NCBI GenBank assembly: GCA_035527715.1
Contig: DATKZY010000007.1
Span: 1-60,048 of the forward strand
DNA: 60,048 nt
Direction: 5' to 3'
Origin: DSUN01 sp035527715
Lineage (GTDB): Bacteria > Planctomycetota > PUPC01 > DSUN01
In this document: one piece after another, positions 9,263-17,962 of the stretch
How the letters are laid out: every line of letters starts with the position of its first letter
Numbering within the stretch: the stretch's first letter is position 1
The notes under the pieces: model-generated
Database searches by the model: none
What the model was told of the DNA's origin: nothing
The model's input: only the letters and a program-made list of their open reading frames with translations
Position numbers and translations under genes: made by a program

Positions 9263-9975
9263 AGAACGTCGCCACCCTCACCAAGCGCGAGCTGGTCGCC
9301 TACTTCCTCTCGCCCATGGCCTACATCATCCTCACCGTGTTCCTCGTGCTGATCGGCTACCTGTTCTTCGAGTTCCTCACGTTCTCGCGTCGCGCCGACA
9401 TGACGCAGATCCTGGGCTTCATGGGCTTCATCTGGATCTTCATCATGCCGCTGATGACGATGCGGCTGTTCGCCGACGAATTCGAGAGCGGGACCATCGA
9501 GACCCTGATGACGGCGCCCGTGACGACCTTCGAGGTCGTGGTGTCGAAGTACCTCGCGGCGCTCACGTTTCTCCTGGTGCTGATCCTGCCGACCATGCTC
9601 TACGCGGCGACCCTGTTCGTGTACGGCAAGCCCGACCCCGGGCCGATCGTCGCCGGCTACCTGGGGCTGTTCCTGCTCGGGGCCTTCTACCTGGCCGTGG
9701 GCATGGTGGCCTCGGCGTGCGTGCGCACCCAGATCGCCGCCGCCGTCATCTGCATCGTGCTCCTGCTGCTCCTCTACATCCTGGGCTACATCATCCGCCC
9801 GGAGGCGGTGGACCCCTTCTCGAAGGCCCTCCGCTACATCTCCTTCTCGCAGCACTTCTTCGGGGCCTTCACGAAGGGGATTGTGGACACGCGCGACGTG
9901 TTGTACTTCCTCACGACCAGCCTGTTCTGCATTTTCCTGACGACGGTCATCGTCACCGTCCGCAGGTGGAGGTGA
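9259..9975 (+). CDS. ABC-2 type permease (GldF-like)
   Basis: Membrane subunit of the exporter. 238 aa starting at the ATG overlapping the ATPase stop. Six hydrophobic segments are visible, from AYIILTVFLVLIGYLFF to the C-terminal FLTTSLFCIFLTTVIVTV. The family motif between helices, ADEFESGTIETLMTAPVT, is present near residues 74-91. Size and order match GldF. The cargo is not identifiable. It is followed after five bases by the auxiliary GldG-like gene. Confidence 0.88.
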   Translation: MKNVATLTKRELVAYFLSPMAYIILTVFLVLIGYLFFEFLTFSRRADMTQILGFMGFIWIFIMPLMTMRLFADEFESGTIETLMTAPVTTFEVVVSKYLAALTFLLVLILPTMLYAATLFVYGKPDPGPIVAGYLGLFLLGAFYLAVGMVASACVRTQIAAAVICIVLLLLLYILGYIIRPEAVDPFSKALRYISFSQHFFGAFTKGIVDTRDVLYFLTTSLFCIFLTTVIVTVRRWR

Positions 9976-9980
9976 GCGCC

Positions 9981-11987
9981 GTGACCGAACAGCGAGTTGG
10001 GACCAACGCGCAGCCGAACGTGGGCGCCCTGGTGGTGGCACTGGCGGGCCTCGTGGCGACGGGAGTGGGCGTCGCCGTGTTCGCCGGCAAGGCGAAGGAC
10101 CCCGCAGCCGTCGGAGCGAGCACGCTCCTGGCCGTCCTGAGCCTGCTCGTGGGCGCGGCCCTGGTCGAGGTCGGCTCGTGGATGAACGCCGCCTTCTACC
10201 GCGCCCTGGAGAAGGCGCCCTACCGCCGCTGGGTCGAGGCCGGCGGCGGCGTGGCCCTCGTGGCCGGCATCGTGGTGCTGGGCAACTGCCTGGCGTTCTA
10301 CTGGACGGGGACCTCGGCCGTGCCCGTGGCGGGCATCGTGATCGGGCTGCTGCTCCTCGAGCTGGCCCTGGCCGCCGAGCACCGCACGATCATGCGCGTG
10401 TGCACGGGGCCGGCCTTCCCCCTCACGCTGATCGTCCTGGGCGCCGCGCTCCTGGGCGTCCTGGGGCTCGGCCTGGTCAGCTACCTCAACGTGCGGCACT
10501 ATCGCCGCGTGGACCTCACGCGCACCGGCTTCTACAGCCTGAGCAGCCAGACGACCGAAATCCTCCGGAGCGTGCAGCGGCCGCTGCGCATCATCGCCAC
10601 CATGGTCCGCCACCCCAACCCCCAGGGGCCGGAGGACGAGTTCCGCAACTTCGTCCGCAGCCGCGTGGGCGAGCTCCTCGAGGAGTACGAGAGCCAGTCG
10701 CGCCACGTCGAGTACATCCCCCTGAACATCTACGCCGCCCCCGAGGCGGCCGACAAGCTGGGCAAGGAGCTGAAGACCGAGCTGCTGGCCGACAGCGTGG
10801 TCTTCGCCTTCGGCAGCGGCCGCGACGTGAAGACGAAAGTCGTCGAGTTCGCCGAGATCCTCACCCCGCCCAACCCGATGTCCGGCCAGCCGCCCCAGTT
10901 CAAGGGCGAGGAGGTCTTCACCGGCGCCCTCCAGACCCTGCTGGAGGAGAAGGGCACCCGCGTCTACTTCGTCATCGGCCACGGCGAGAAGAGCATAGAC
11001 GACTACGAGCTCAGCGGCCTCTCCGCCATCGTCGAGCGCGTGCGCGGCGACAACTGCGAGGCCAAGACGTGCACGCTGCCGGAAATCCCCGACGACTGCG
11101 ACGTGCTGGTCCTCGCCGGGCCGAGGATGCCGCTGAAGCCCGACGAGGTGGACGCGGTGCGCAGCTACCTCACGAGCCGCCCGGAGGCAGGGCTCATCGT
11201 GATGCTCGACCCCGTGGTGGGCGAGGCCCTGCCGAGCGGCCTGGAGGCCCTGCTCCAGGAGAACGCCATCGAGGCCCGCACCATCGAGACGATCGTGGAG
11301 ATCGGGCGCCAGGAAATCCTGCCCGGCATCGTGAGCCGCGGGCCGACCGTGACCGTGGAGGCCACCGACTACGGCGCCTCGCCGATGGCCATGAGCGGCC
11401 CGCCGCATCCCATCGCACGCGACATGAAGACCCTGCGCACCACGTTCCACATCGCCTGCCCGCTCGTGTCCACGGCGCCGCCGCGGCCCAGCCCCTACGG
11501 CGGGCCGCCCCAGGGCGACCCGTTCACCGCCGAGCTGGTGAAGACCTCGCCCCAGGCATTCTCGAAGGAGGGCCTCGACGCCGCGAGCCTGGGCCGCGTG
11601 CGGATCGACCGCGACCAGGACAAGACGGGCCCCTTCACCCTGGCGATCGCCCGGGGCATGACGAAGGGCCAGCAGCCGCCCATGCGGCAGCCCATGATGG
11701 CCCCGCCGCCCCAGGGCAAGCTGGTCGTGTTCGGCGACTCGGACTTCATCACGAACATGTACATCCAGCGGGGCGCGACGGGCAACTCGGCGCTCTTCCG
11801 CAACGCCGTGTCGTGGGCCGCGGGCAAGGAGTACAAGACCGGCATCCCGCCCAAGCCGCTCGCGCAGGAAGACGTGCTCGAGATGCCCAGCGACCAGCGC
11901 AACTTCGCCTGGTGGGCCACCGTGTTCGCCCCGCCGTTCCACATCCTCGTCATCGGCATCGTCGTCTGGTGGATTCGACGGAGGTAA
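9981..11987 (+). CDS. GldG-like ABC transporter auxiliary protein
   Basis: Membrane-anchored extracytoplasmic component found with GldA/GldF exporters. 668 aa from GTG 9981, preceded by GGAGGTGAG at a good distance. The N-terminus carries about four hydrophobic segments (residues about 10-165), then a large soluble domain starts at FYSLSSQTTEILRSVQRPL. Typical motifs follow: YFVIGHGEKSIDDYE, then VLVLAGPRMPL, then a C-terminal KLVVFGDSDFITN. One C-terminal helix (PPFHILVIGIVVWWIRRR) closes the protein. A Pro/Gln-rich stretch (MRQPMMAPPPQ) lies before the last motif. A DUF4340 protein follows, a usual partner of this system. Role: probably assembly or substrate handling for the exporter. Confidence 0.87.
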   Translation: MTEQRVGTNAQPNVGALVVALAGLVATGVGVAVFAGKAKDPAAVGASTLLAVLSLLVGAALVEVGSWMNAAFYRALEKAPYRRWVEAGGGVALVAGIVVLGNCLAFYWTGTSAVPVAGIVIGLLLLELALAAEHRTIMRVCTGPAFPLTLIVLGAALLGVLGLGLVSYLNVRHYRRVDLTRTGFYSLSSQTTEILRSVQRPLRIIATMVRHPNPQGPEDEFRNFVRSRVGELLEEYESQSRHVEYIPLNIYAAPEAADKLGKELKTELLADSVVFAFGSGRDVKTKVVEFAEILTPPNPMSGQPPQFKGEEVFTGALQTLLEEKGTRVYFVIGHGEKSIDDYELSGLSAIVERVRGDNCEAKTCTLPEIPDDCDVLVLAGPRMPLKPDEVDAVRSYLTSRPEAGLIVMLDPVVGEALPSGLEALLQENAIEARTIETIVEIGRQEILPGIVSRGPTVTVEATDYGASPMAMSGPPHPIARDMKTLRTTFHIACPLVSTAPPRPSPYGGPPQGDPFTAELVKTSPQAFSKEGLDAASLGRVRIDRDQDKTGPFTLAIARGMTKGQQPPMRQPMMAPPPQGKLVVFGDSDFITNMYIQRGATGNSALFRNAVSWAAGKEYKTGIPPKPLAQEDVLEMPSDQRNFAWWATVFAPPFHILVIGIVVWWIRRR

Positions 11988-12018
11988 CGCCAGAAATCTG
12001 TTGGCACGCCAACTCGTG

Positions 12019-12090
12019 CTCGTCGTCGAATCCCTATCGCCATTCGACAGTTCCAAAGAGCTCGACGACGAGGACGACGACGACGACGAG
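12019..12090. repeat. Nested hairpin plus GAC microsatellite before the DUF4340 gene
   Basis: CTCGTCGTCGA (12019-12029) pairs perfectly with TCGACGACGAG (12062-12072). Inside it, GTCGAAT and ATTCGAC (about 12025-12048) also pair. The right arm runs into a GAC/GACGAC tract to about 12090. The structure sits in the 156-bp gap between the GldG-like and DUF4340 genes and could modulate the downstream message. Confidence 0.55.
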
Positions 12091-12143
12091 AACGATGGGT
12101 TCTGAGAAATCCGGCACCCGCTTTCATCGGAGGTAAGTGTCCC

Positions 12144-14714
12144 ATGGGCCTCAGGAAGATGCTCGTTCTCCTCGGCATCGGCTTCGTCGCCGTGCTCGCA
12201 CTCGGCGCCTACATTCTCTTCGTCGAGAGCGCCGCTCCGACCACCGATGAGGCGCTCAAGGAGCGCAGCCTCGTCTTCCCCGTCAGGGACGAGAAGAACC
12301 GCACGATCCGCGACCTGGCGACGAAGCTCGAGATCCAGCGCGGCAAGGAGACCATGGTCCTCGAGAAGGCGAGCGCCCTGGAGTGGCGCCTCAAGCAGCC
12401 CGCCGACGCACGGGCCGACCGCTCCGCCGTCCTCTCGATCCTCGACGCCCTCCACAACCTCAAGCTCGAGGCCGAGCCGGTCCAGGCCACTGCCGACGAG
12501 CTGGCCAAATTCGGCCTCAAGGAGCCGCGCATCGCCGCCACCTTCTGGCTCGGCGACACGGCTCACGCCTTCGACGTCGGCTCCGAGGTCAAGGGCCAGA
12601 AATCCTACGAGAAGCGGGCCTACATCCGTCTCAAGGACGACTCGCGCGTCTTCGTCGTCGCCAACGACCTCGTCGAGAAGCTCGACAAGGAGCCGGCCGG
12701 CTTCCGCGACAAGAAGGTCTTCGAGCGCGCCCGCGACCCCGAGAAGGCCACGGCCCTCCGCCTCGTGAGCGCCAGCCGCACCCTCGAGCTGGAGAAGGGC
12801 GACAAGGCCTGGAGCCTCAAGAGCCCCGTGGCCGACCTCGCCGATGCCTCCAAGGTCTCCACCCTCCTCTCCAAGGCGCGCAACCTCGAGGTCGAGAAGT
12901 TCTTCTCCGAGGACCCCAAGAAGCTCGCCGAGTGCGGCCTCGACAAGCCTCAGCTCACCTGCGAGCTGAAGGCCGACGACGGCTCGGCCCTCACCCTCCT
13001 CGTCGGCAACGACGCCACGGAGAAGGACCACCTCTACGCCAAGCGCGGCGAGGAGCCCTCCATCTTCACCATCAAGAAGGACTTCCTCACCGACATGGAG
13101 CCGAAGCTGGACGACCTCCGCGACCGCAAGGTGGCCAGCTTCGACGACAGCGATGTCACCAGCATCGAGATCGCCCGCGGCACCGACACCTGGGCCGTCG
13201 CACGCGAGGCGAAGGACAAGGACTGGAAGCTCACGAAGCCCCGCGAGGCCAATGCCTATCAGAGCGGCGCGAGCGACCTGTTGCGGCACCTGGGCAAGCT
13301 CCGCGTCGGTCGCTGGATTGACGACCCGAAGGACCCCGCCCACGAGCACCTCAAGACCCCCGAGGCCGTGGTCCTCCTCGTGCGCGAGGCGAAGGGCACA
13401 CCCGGCGCCAAGGCCCAGCCCCCCATCAAGCTCCTCTTCAGCGCCGTCGTGAAGAAGGAGAAGGAACAGCCCAAAGAGCCCGAGAAACCCAAGGAACCGC
13501 CCAAGGACGATAAGGACAAGAAGGAGCCCGAGAAGCCCAAGGAGAAGGAGTTCGAGGAGGGGCGCTACGTCCGCCGCGAGGGGCAGACCACCCTCCTCTA
13601 CGTCGTCGGCGGCAAGGCCCCCGACGGCGCGTCCTACGACGAGAAGGACAGCGTCGAGGCCCTCAAGTCCCTGGGCGAGAGCCTCGACAAGGGCTACCTG
13701 GCCCTCCTCGACCGCAAGGTGTTCGACTTCAGGGAAAGCGCGGTCGCCCGCCTCGCCATCGAGCGCGACGCCACGAAACTCGCCCTCGAGAAGAAGGACG
13801 CCGACTGGAAGCTCACCAGCCCCGTCGCCCTCGACGCCGACAAGAACAGCGTGTCGAAGATCCTCGGCGCGATGGACGACTTGTCCGCCGACGAATACCT
13901 CGCCGAGAACCCCAAGCCCGAGGACCTCCAGCGCTACGGCCTCGACGCCCCCGCCCTCCGCCTCACCGCCACCATCGAGGAGGACGAGAAGAACGCGGAG
14001 GCCCAGAAGGCCGACGCCAAGGCCGACGAGAAGGCGAAGAAGGACGAGCCCAAGCCGGCCAAGAAGACCTCCACCAAGACCCTCCTCGTCAGCCGCAAGC
14101 TCGACGGCAAGACCTACGGCATGGAGCAGGGCGGCACCCTCGTCTTCAGCATCAAGTCCTATGATGCCGACGACCTCCGCAGCGAGGTCATCTCGACGAC
14201 GCTCGGCGACTTCGTCGAGGGCGACGCAACCTCGCTCACCATCGCTCACCGCGGCAAGCCCGAGGTCGTCATCGAGAAGGAGAAGGACAAGGACACGTGG
14301 GCGATCACCAAGCCCAGACAGGCCGAAGCCGACCAGGATGCCGTGAAGAAAGTGCTCGACGCCCTCCAGGACCTCAAAGGCCGGCGGTGCCTCGACTTCG
14401 ACGCCCAGAAGCTCGCCGACTACGGCCTCGACCCTGCCGAGGCCGTCGTGACCGTGAAGATCAAGAACAAGTCCGACCTCGTTCTCAAGCTCGGCAAGGC
14501 CCTGCCCGAGGAGAAAGACGATCCCGGCTCCGCCGCCGTCAAGGGCGACGCCAAGCAGGTCTTCCTCGTCGCCAAGGGCAAGGTCGAGGACATCGCCAAG
14601 TCCCTCGCCGACCTCGAGAAGAAGCCCGAGCCCAAGCAAGAGGAACCGAAGAAGGAAGAGCCCAAGAAGGAGGAGCCGGAGGCGAAAGGGGAAGCCCCCC
14701 CGAAGGCAAAATGA
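12144..14714 (+). CDS. DUF4340 domain-containing protein
   Basis: 856-aa protein anchored by one N-terminal membrane segment (LVLLGIGFVAVLALGAYILF), with the rest probably extracytoplasmic. ATG 12144 follows GGAGGT. The body repeats a DUF4340 unit of about 150-170 residues roughly four times; each has a WxLxxP-type strand (EWRLKQP, AWSLKSP, DWKLTKP, DWKLTSP, TWAITKP) and a YGLD/CGLD or FGLK segment. Long Lys/Glu/Pro linkers occur near residues 440-475 and 615-635, and the tail is Glu/Lys/Pro-rich. DUF4340 proteins accompany GldA/F/G-type exporters, as here; their biochemical role is unknown. The stop overlaps an ATG of the next gene. Confidence 0.88.
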   Translation: MGLRKMLVLLGIGFVAVLALGAYILFVESAAPTTDEALKERSLVFPVRDEKNRTIRDLATKLEIQRGKETMVLEKASALEWRLKQPADARADRSAVLSILDALHNLKLEAEPVQATADELAKFGLKEPRIAATFWLGDTAHAFDVGSEVKGQKSYEKRAYIRLKDDSRVFVVANDLVEKLDKEPAGFRDKKVFERARDPEKATALRLVSASRTLELEKGDKAWSLKSPVADLADASKVSTLLSKARNLEVEKFFSEDPKKLAECGLDKPQLTCELKADDGSALTLLVGNDATEKDHLYAKRGEEPSIFTIKKDFLTDMEPKLDDLRDRKVASFDDSDVTSIEIARGTDTWAVAREAKDKDWKLTKPREANAYQSGASDLLRHLGKLRVGRWIDDPKDPAHEHLKTPEAVVLLVREAKGTPGAKAQPPIKLLFSAVVKKEKEQPKEPEKPKEPPKDDKDKKEPEKPKEKEFEEGRYVRREGQTTLLYVVGGKAPDGASYDEKDSVEALKSLGESLDKGYLALLDRKVFDFRESAVARLAIERDATKLALEKKDADWKLTSPVALDADKNSVSKILGAMDDLSADEYLAENPKPEDLQRYGLDAPALRLTATIEEDEKNAEAQKADAKADEKAKKDEPKPAKKTSTKTLLVSRKLDGKTYGMEQGGTLVFSIKSYDADDLRSEVISTTLGDFVEGDATSLTIAHRGKPEVVIEKEKDKDTWAITKPRQAEADQDAVKKVLDALQDLKGRRCLDFDAQKLADYGLDPAEAVVTVKIKNKSDLVLKLGKALPEEKDDPGSAAVKGDAKQVFLVAKGKVEDIAKSLADLEKKPEPKQEEPKKEEPKKEEPEAKGEAPPKAK

Positions 14715-16153
14715 TTGGGGGCAAAATGACTCAAGATCATCTCTGTTCCCATGATTCTGCCCGGAATCATCTTGCCGCGCTTCTTCTCCGTGGCTGTGCC
14801 GCGGTGGCTGCCGCGGCGCTCGTGGGGCGTGTCGGCCTGGCGCAGGAGGTCTCGCGGCGGACGCCGGTGGTCGCGGCGGTGGAGAAGGCCGGGCCGGCGG
14901 TGGTGAATATCTCGACCGAGCAGATCGCGGTGCGACGCGGCGACCCGTTCTACGAGTTCCGCGACCCCTTCTTCGACCAGTTCTTCCGCGACTATTTCGA
15001 CCGCTTCTCCGGCCCGCGGCAGTTCCGCGCCCACAGCCTCGGCTCGGGGGTGATCATTGACCCCGAAGGCCACGTGGTGACCAACGAGCACGTGGTGCGC
15101 AAGGCGTCGCGGATTGACGTGACGCTCGCCGACGGCGGCAAGTTCGAGGGCAAGCTGCTGTCGTCCGATTCGGAGAGCGACCTGGCACTCGTCCAGCTCA
15201 ACGCGAAGAAGCCGCTGCCGGCCATCCGCCTGGGGCGGTCGGACGACTTGATGATCGGGGAAACGGCCATCGCCCTCGGCAACCCCTTCGGACTCGAAAG
15301 CACCGTGACCACGGGCGTGGTGAGCGCGAAGAACCGCACCGTGACCCTCCAGGGCAACGAGGCATACACCGGCCTCATCCAGACCGATGCGGCGATCAAC
15401 CCCGGCAACAGCGGCGGAGCACTCGTCAACATCCACGGCGACCTCATCGGCATCAACGTCGCCATCCGCGCCGACGCCCAGGGCATCGGCTTCGCCATCC
15501 CCGCCGACCGCGTGCGCGAGGCGCTCAAGGCCCTCTTCAACTACCGCCTCATCAAGAAGACCTATATCGGCGTGCGCGGCCGCGACGTGACGGCCGACGA
15601 CGTGGCGAAACACAAGCTGGCGGCCCGCGGCGGCGTCTTCGTCGTCGCCGTGGACCCCGACAGCCCGGCCGCCAAGGCCGGCGTCCGCGTGGGCGATGTG
15701 ATCGCGGCTGTGGACGGCCAGCCCGTGGCCGACATGGTGCAATTCTTCAAGAAGATGCTGGACAAGGACGTGGGGGGCGTGGCCTCGCTGCGGCTCCTGC
15801 GAGGGGGCAAGGAGGAGACGTGCCGCGTCGCCGTGGCCGCGGCCCCCAAGCCGTCGGGCGCCGAGATCGTCCGCACAAGGCTCGGGCTCACCCTTCAGCC
15901 GATGACGGCGGAGTTGGCCCGCTCCTTCGGCTTCCGGGAGCCATCGGGGCTGATCATCACTGCCCTCGAGAAGGGCGGCCCTGCTGACAAGGCGGGCCTC
16001 CGGCAGAGCGACGTGCTTCTGCGGCTCGGCAGCGTCGTCGTTCAGTCGCTCGACCAGTTGGCCATCGTCTTGGAGCAGGTCGGGGAGGCCCAGGTCGGCC
16101 TCCTCATCGCCCGCCGCGCCCGCCTCTACCGCGCCATCCTCACAACGAGATAA
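14711..16153 (+). CDS. HtrA/DegP-type serine protease with two PDZ domains
   Basis: Exported quality-control protease. 480 aa from ATG 14711 (ATGA overlap with the upstream stop); an alternative in-frame ATG at 14726 follows GGGGG and is equally plausible. The signal peptide is near residues 20-44 (ALLLRGCAAVAAAALVG, cleavage near GLAQ). Trypsin-like triad: His127 in TNEHVV, Asp157 in SESDLALV, Ser234 in NPGNSGGAL. The N-terminal loop is rich in Phe and Asp (DPFFDQFFRDYFDRFS), as in DegP/HtrA. PDZ1 is about 285-365 and PDZ2 about 385-470. Length fits DegQ/MucD-like members. Translational coupling to the DUF4340 gene suggests an envelope-maintenance operon with the exporter. Confidence 0.93.
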   Translation: MIGGKMTQDHLCSHDSARNHLAALLLRGCAAVAAAALVGRVGLAQEVSRRTPVVAAVEKAGPAVVNISTEQIAVRRGDPFYEFRDPFFDQFFRDYFDRFSGPRQFRAHSLGSGVIIDPEGHVVTNEHVVRKASRIDVTLADGGKFEGKLLSSDSESDLALVQLNAKKPLPAIRLGRSDDLMIGETAIALGNPFGLESTVTTGVVSAKNRTVTLQGNEAYTGLIQTDAAINPGNSGGALVNIHGDLIGINVAIRADAQGIGFAIPADRVREALKALFNYRLIKKTYIGVRGRDVTADDVAKHKLAARGGVFVVAVDPDSPAAKAGVRVGDVIAAVDGQPVADMVQFFKKMLDKDVGGVASLRLLRGGKEETCRVAVAAAPKPSGAEIVRTRLGLTLQPMTAELARSFGFREPSGLIITALEKGGPADKAGLRQSDVLLRLGSVVVQSLDQLAIVLEQVGEAQVGLLIARRARLYRAILTTR

Positions 16154-16235
16154 ATGATCACCCCTCCGCCCCTGCGCTGGCACTCCCGCCGCCCCAGTGG
16201 TAGAATGCAGTCGGCACGTGAGGAAGGAGGACGCG

Positions 16236-16598
16236 ATGGCCCCACTCGTGCTCATCGTTTGCTTGTCCGGTTGCGTCGCGGTGTTGGCGATCATCGCGAC
16301 TCAACTGAGGAGCATACCTCCAGAGCGCCAATCCCCAGAGGAGCAGGACCCCGAGTATCAAGCTGCCCGGCGAGGCTGTCTCTTGGTGTTTACCCCCATC
16401 ACGCTCGGGCTGGCGGTCATCTTAGGTGGGTCTTGCTATAACTCCATTGGATGCCGACGGATGCGCCTTGAGATTGCGTACGAGCATGCGACCTCGGAGG
16501 CGGAGTAGGATCGAATCCGTAGGGAGATAGATGATCTCCAGAAGGAGCGCGAGCAGGCGGAGGAGAGCGCCCAGAAGGCTGGTGTGCCAGGGCGGTGA
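16236..16598 (+). pseudogene. Small membrane protein gene split by an in-frame amber codon
   Basis: ATG 16236 follows the strong site AGGAAGGAGG. The first part (to TAG 16506-16508) encodes 90 aa with two hydrophobic segments (LVLIVCLSGCVAVLAIIA and LVFTPITLGLAVILGGS). The frame continues directly after the TAG for 29 more codons to a TGA at 16596-16598. Those codons read as a clear charged coiled coil (DRIRREIDDLQKEREQAEES). The residues just before the stop (HATSEAE) join it naturally, and a single GAG-to-TAG change explains the split. So this is either a recent nonsense mutation, an assembly error, or amber read-through. No family recognised. If the stop is genuine, the 90-aa product alone is the gene. 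Confidence 0.6.
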
Positions 16599-16687
16599 AC
16601 GGTAGTCCCGGGGTCAGGTCGTGGGAGCCTGGGCTCTGCATGTGCTTCCATGGTGGCGTCCACGCCGGCGAGCAGGGACGGCCGGGG

Positions 16688-16764
16688 CGTAGCGTGCGCA
16701 AGCTCGCACACGGCACCAGGCGAAGTGGGGGCCCGCGTGCAGGTATGCACGCCCTACCACTGCC
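16688..16764. repeat. Dispersed repeat B, copy 1
   Basis: About 77 bp with inverted ends: a GTGCGCAAGCTCGCAC-type left part and a GCGTGCAGGTATGCACGCCC-type right part, joined by a GGCGAAGTGGGGGCCC-like middle. It matches copies 2 and 3 in the same orientation. Confidence 0.7.
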
Positions 16765-16866
16765 CAGGCAGGCCGAACTGACTACAGAGTCTGCCAAATC
16801 CAGGGAGGGGGAAGTTGGCAGAGTCTGGGCAGACTGTGGCGCGGCGGGGGGCTTTGGTGCGTCGGG

Positions 16867-16912
16867 CCCAATCTTGCGCCCCTGAGGCGCCACGATGGGG
16901 CGCAAGATTGGG
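16867..16912. repeat. Dispersed hairpin A, copy 1
   Basis: CCCAATCTTGCGCCCC (16867-16882) and GGGGCGCAAGATTGGG (16897-16912) form a perfect 16-bp stem with a 14-base loop. About 110 bp downstream of it is also similar to the sequence following copy 2. Between the broken small gene and the PIN toxin (16599-17214) I see only these repeats. Confidence 0.75.
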
Positions 16913-17110
16913 GCCAGCCGAGGGCCTCAACGCGGGACAGCGGCGAGCCGTCCGCGCCATAACCGTCAACCTGCTATGGCTTTATGGCTGAGGCGAGAGG
17001 CGTTCTGCCGGGCACCACTAGCCGGGGGAACGTGCCTGTCACGTTGAGGAATCATAAGCGGTTCAGCATCAATTGCTTGCGGCGGCTCATGTCATTTCGG
17101 GCGAACCGGC

Positions 17111-17184
17111 AGTGTAGGGCGCATGCTTGCACACGGGCGTTGGGCGAATTGGGGTCCCGCGTGCAGGAGTGCACGCCCTGCCAC
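17111..17184. repeat. Dispersed repeat B, copy 2
   Basis: Same element as at 16688: a GTAGGGCGCATGCTTGCAC left part, GGGCGAATTGGGGTCCC middle, and GTGCAGGAGTGCACGCCC right part. It sits 31 bp beyond the 3' end of the PIN toxin gene. Confidence 0.75.
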
Positions 17185-17214
17185 GGGTCGGCAGGGCTTC
17201 GCGGGGAGTGGGCC

Positions 17215-17616
17215 TCAGGGGAGCCAGCGGAGGCTGATGGTGCCGTCGAGAGGCTTGAACTCGGGGTCGCCGGTGACGAGTTCGGCGCCGCGCTGGGCGG
17301 CGAGGGCGGCGGCAAAGGCGTCGGCGAGGGAGAGCTTGTGAGCGGCTTTGAATTCGGCAGCGGCTTCCGCCAAGGTCTGGTCGGCGGGGATGAGTTCCAC
17401 CGGCATCGTGCGCGCAAACCCTCGCGCGCCGGCCAACCCTTTCTCCTCTCTCTTCCGGCGGGACATGTACAGAACCTCCGCCCAGTTCACGGAGCAGATG
17501 AGCACTCGCTGCCCCGACGTGGCGGCGGCGTTGAGGAGTCCCTCGACCTGTCCCGCCCCGGGTTCCCCAAAGAGGAACGCGAGGACGGCGTAGCTGTCAA
17601 AGACCGAGTTTGGCAA
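17215..17616 (-). CDS. PIN-domain ribonuclease toxin (VapC-like)
   Basis: Putative endoribonuclease toxin of a type II toxin-antitoxin system. 133 aa from a TTG at 17616, chosen because GAGGAGG lies just upstream and the family sequence begins immediately (LPNSVFDSYAVLAFLFGE). PIN acidic residues: Asp7 (FDSYA), Glu in VNWAEVLY, Asp in LSLADAFAAALA, and Asp in LVTGDPEF. These are the four expected metal ligands. The start lies inside the antitoxin gene's 3' end (20-bp overlap), so the two are translated together. No ATG is available near the start. Flanking copies of repeat B bracket the pair. Confidence 0.88.
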   Translation of the reverse strand: MPNSVFDSYAVLAFLFGEPGAGQVEGLLNAAATSGQRVLICSVNWAEVLYMSRRKREEKGLAGARGFARTMPVELIPADQTLAEAAAEFKAAHKLSLADAFAAALAAQRGAELVTGDPEFKPLDGTISLRWLP

Positions 17617-17866
17617 GCTTGGCCTCCTCGCGTCGCAGGTCCTCGGCGCGGTCTTCGAGCAGCTCCTGCGTGGCGGGTTTCTCGCCGGGCGGCGTCTTGA
17701 AGATGCCCATGAAGGAGTGGATATGCTCCCGCGTGACCGGCTGAAGCACGATCCGCCCTTCCTCCTCGAGGAAGTGGACGGGTGTGCCCGGCTCGATGCC
17801 ATACTTGCGCCGGAGCTTGGCGGGAATGACTATCTGGCCCTTTGCCATCACGTGTGCGGCGCTCAC
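17597..17866 (-). CDS. AbrB/SpoVT-family antitoxin
   Basis: 89-aa DNA-binding antitoxin partner of the overlapping PIN toxin. The swapped-hairpin domain is residues about 5-50: VMAKGQIVIPAKLRRKYGI, then PGTPVHFLEEEGRIVLQPV. The C-terminal half is the likely toxin-binding tail. The GTG at 17866 is preferred because GAGGTG lies just upstream; the internal ATG at 17848 has no binding site. Such antitoxins normally repress their own promoter, here predicted at 17891-17918. Confidence 0.88.
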   Translation of the reverse strand: MSAAHVMAKGQIVIPAKLRRKYGIEPGTPVHFLEEEGRIVLQPVTREHIHSFMGIFKTPPGEKPATQELLEDRAEDLRREEAKLAKLGL

Positions 17867-17890
17867 GGCTCACCTCTCTTTCCACCAATC

Positions 17891-17918
17891 ATACTACCAC
17901 ATTTCGGGAGTAATGCAA
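17891..17918 (-). promoter_or_regulatory. Promoter of the AbrB/PIN pair
   Basis: Minus strand: TTGCAT, 16-base spacer, TAGTAT. The start would be near 17884, leaving a short leader containing the GAGGTG before the GTG at 17866. Confidence 0.5.
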
Positions 17919-17962
17919 GCGCGCGAAGTCCGGTGATGCCGGCGCGTCGTGTCAGAACCAGC

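Noticed and set aside
9834..14639. A 1601-codon open frame on the minus strand
   Set aside because: It is antisense to the ABC permease, GldG-like and DUF4340 genes, which have clear motifs. It has the low-complexity Leu/Gly/Val/His-rich composition expected from the complement of GC-rich genes, with no domain.
16178..16206. Promoter for the small membrane protein gene (TGGCAC-N17-TAGAAT)
   Set aside because: The -10 is good but the -35 matches poorly, and no sigma54 -12 element (TTGC) is at the right distance.
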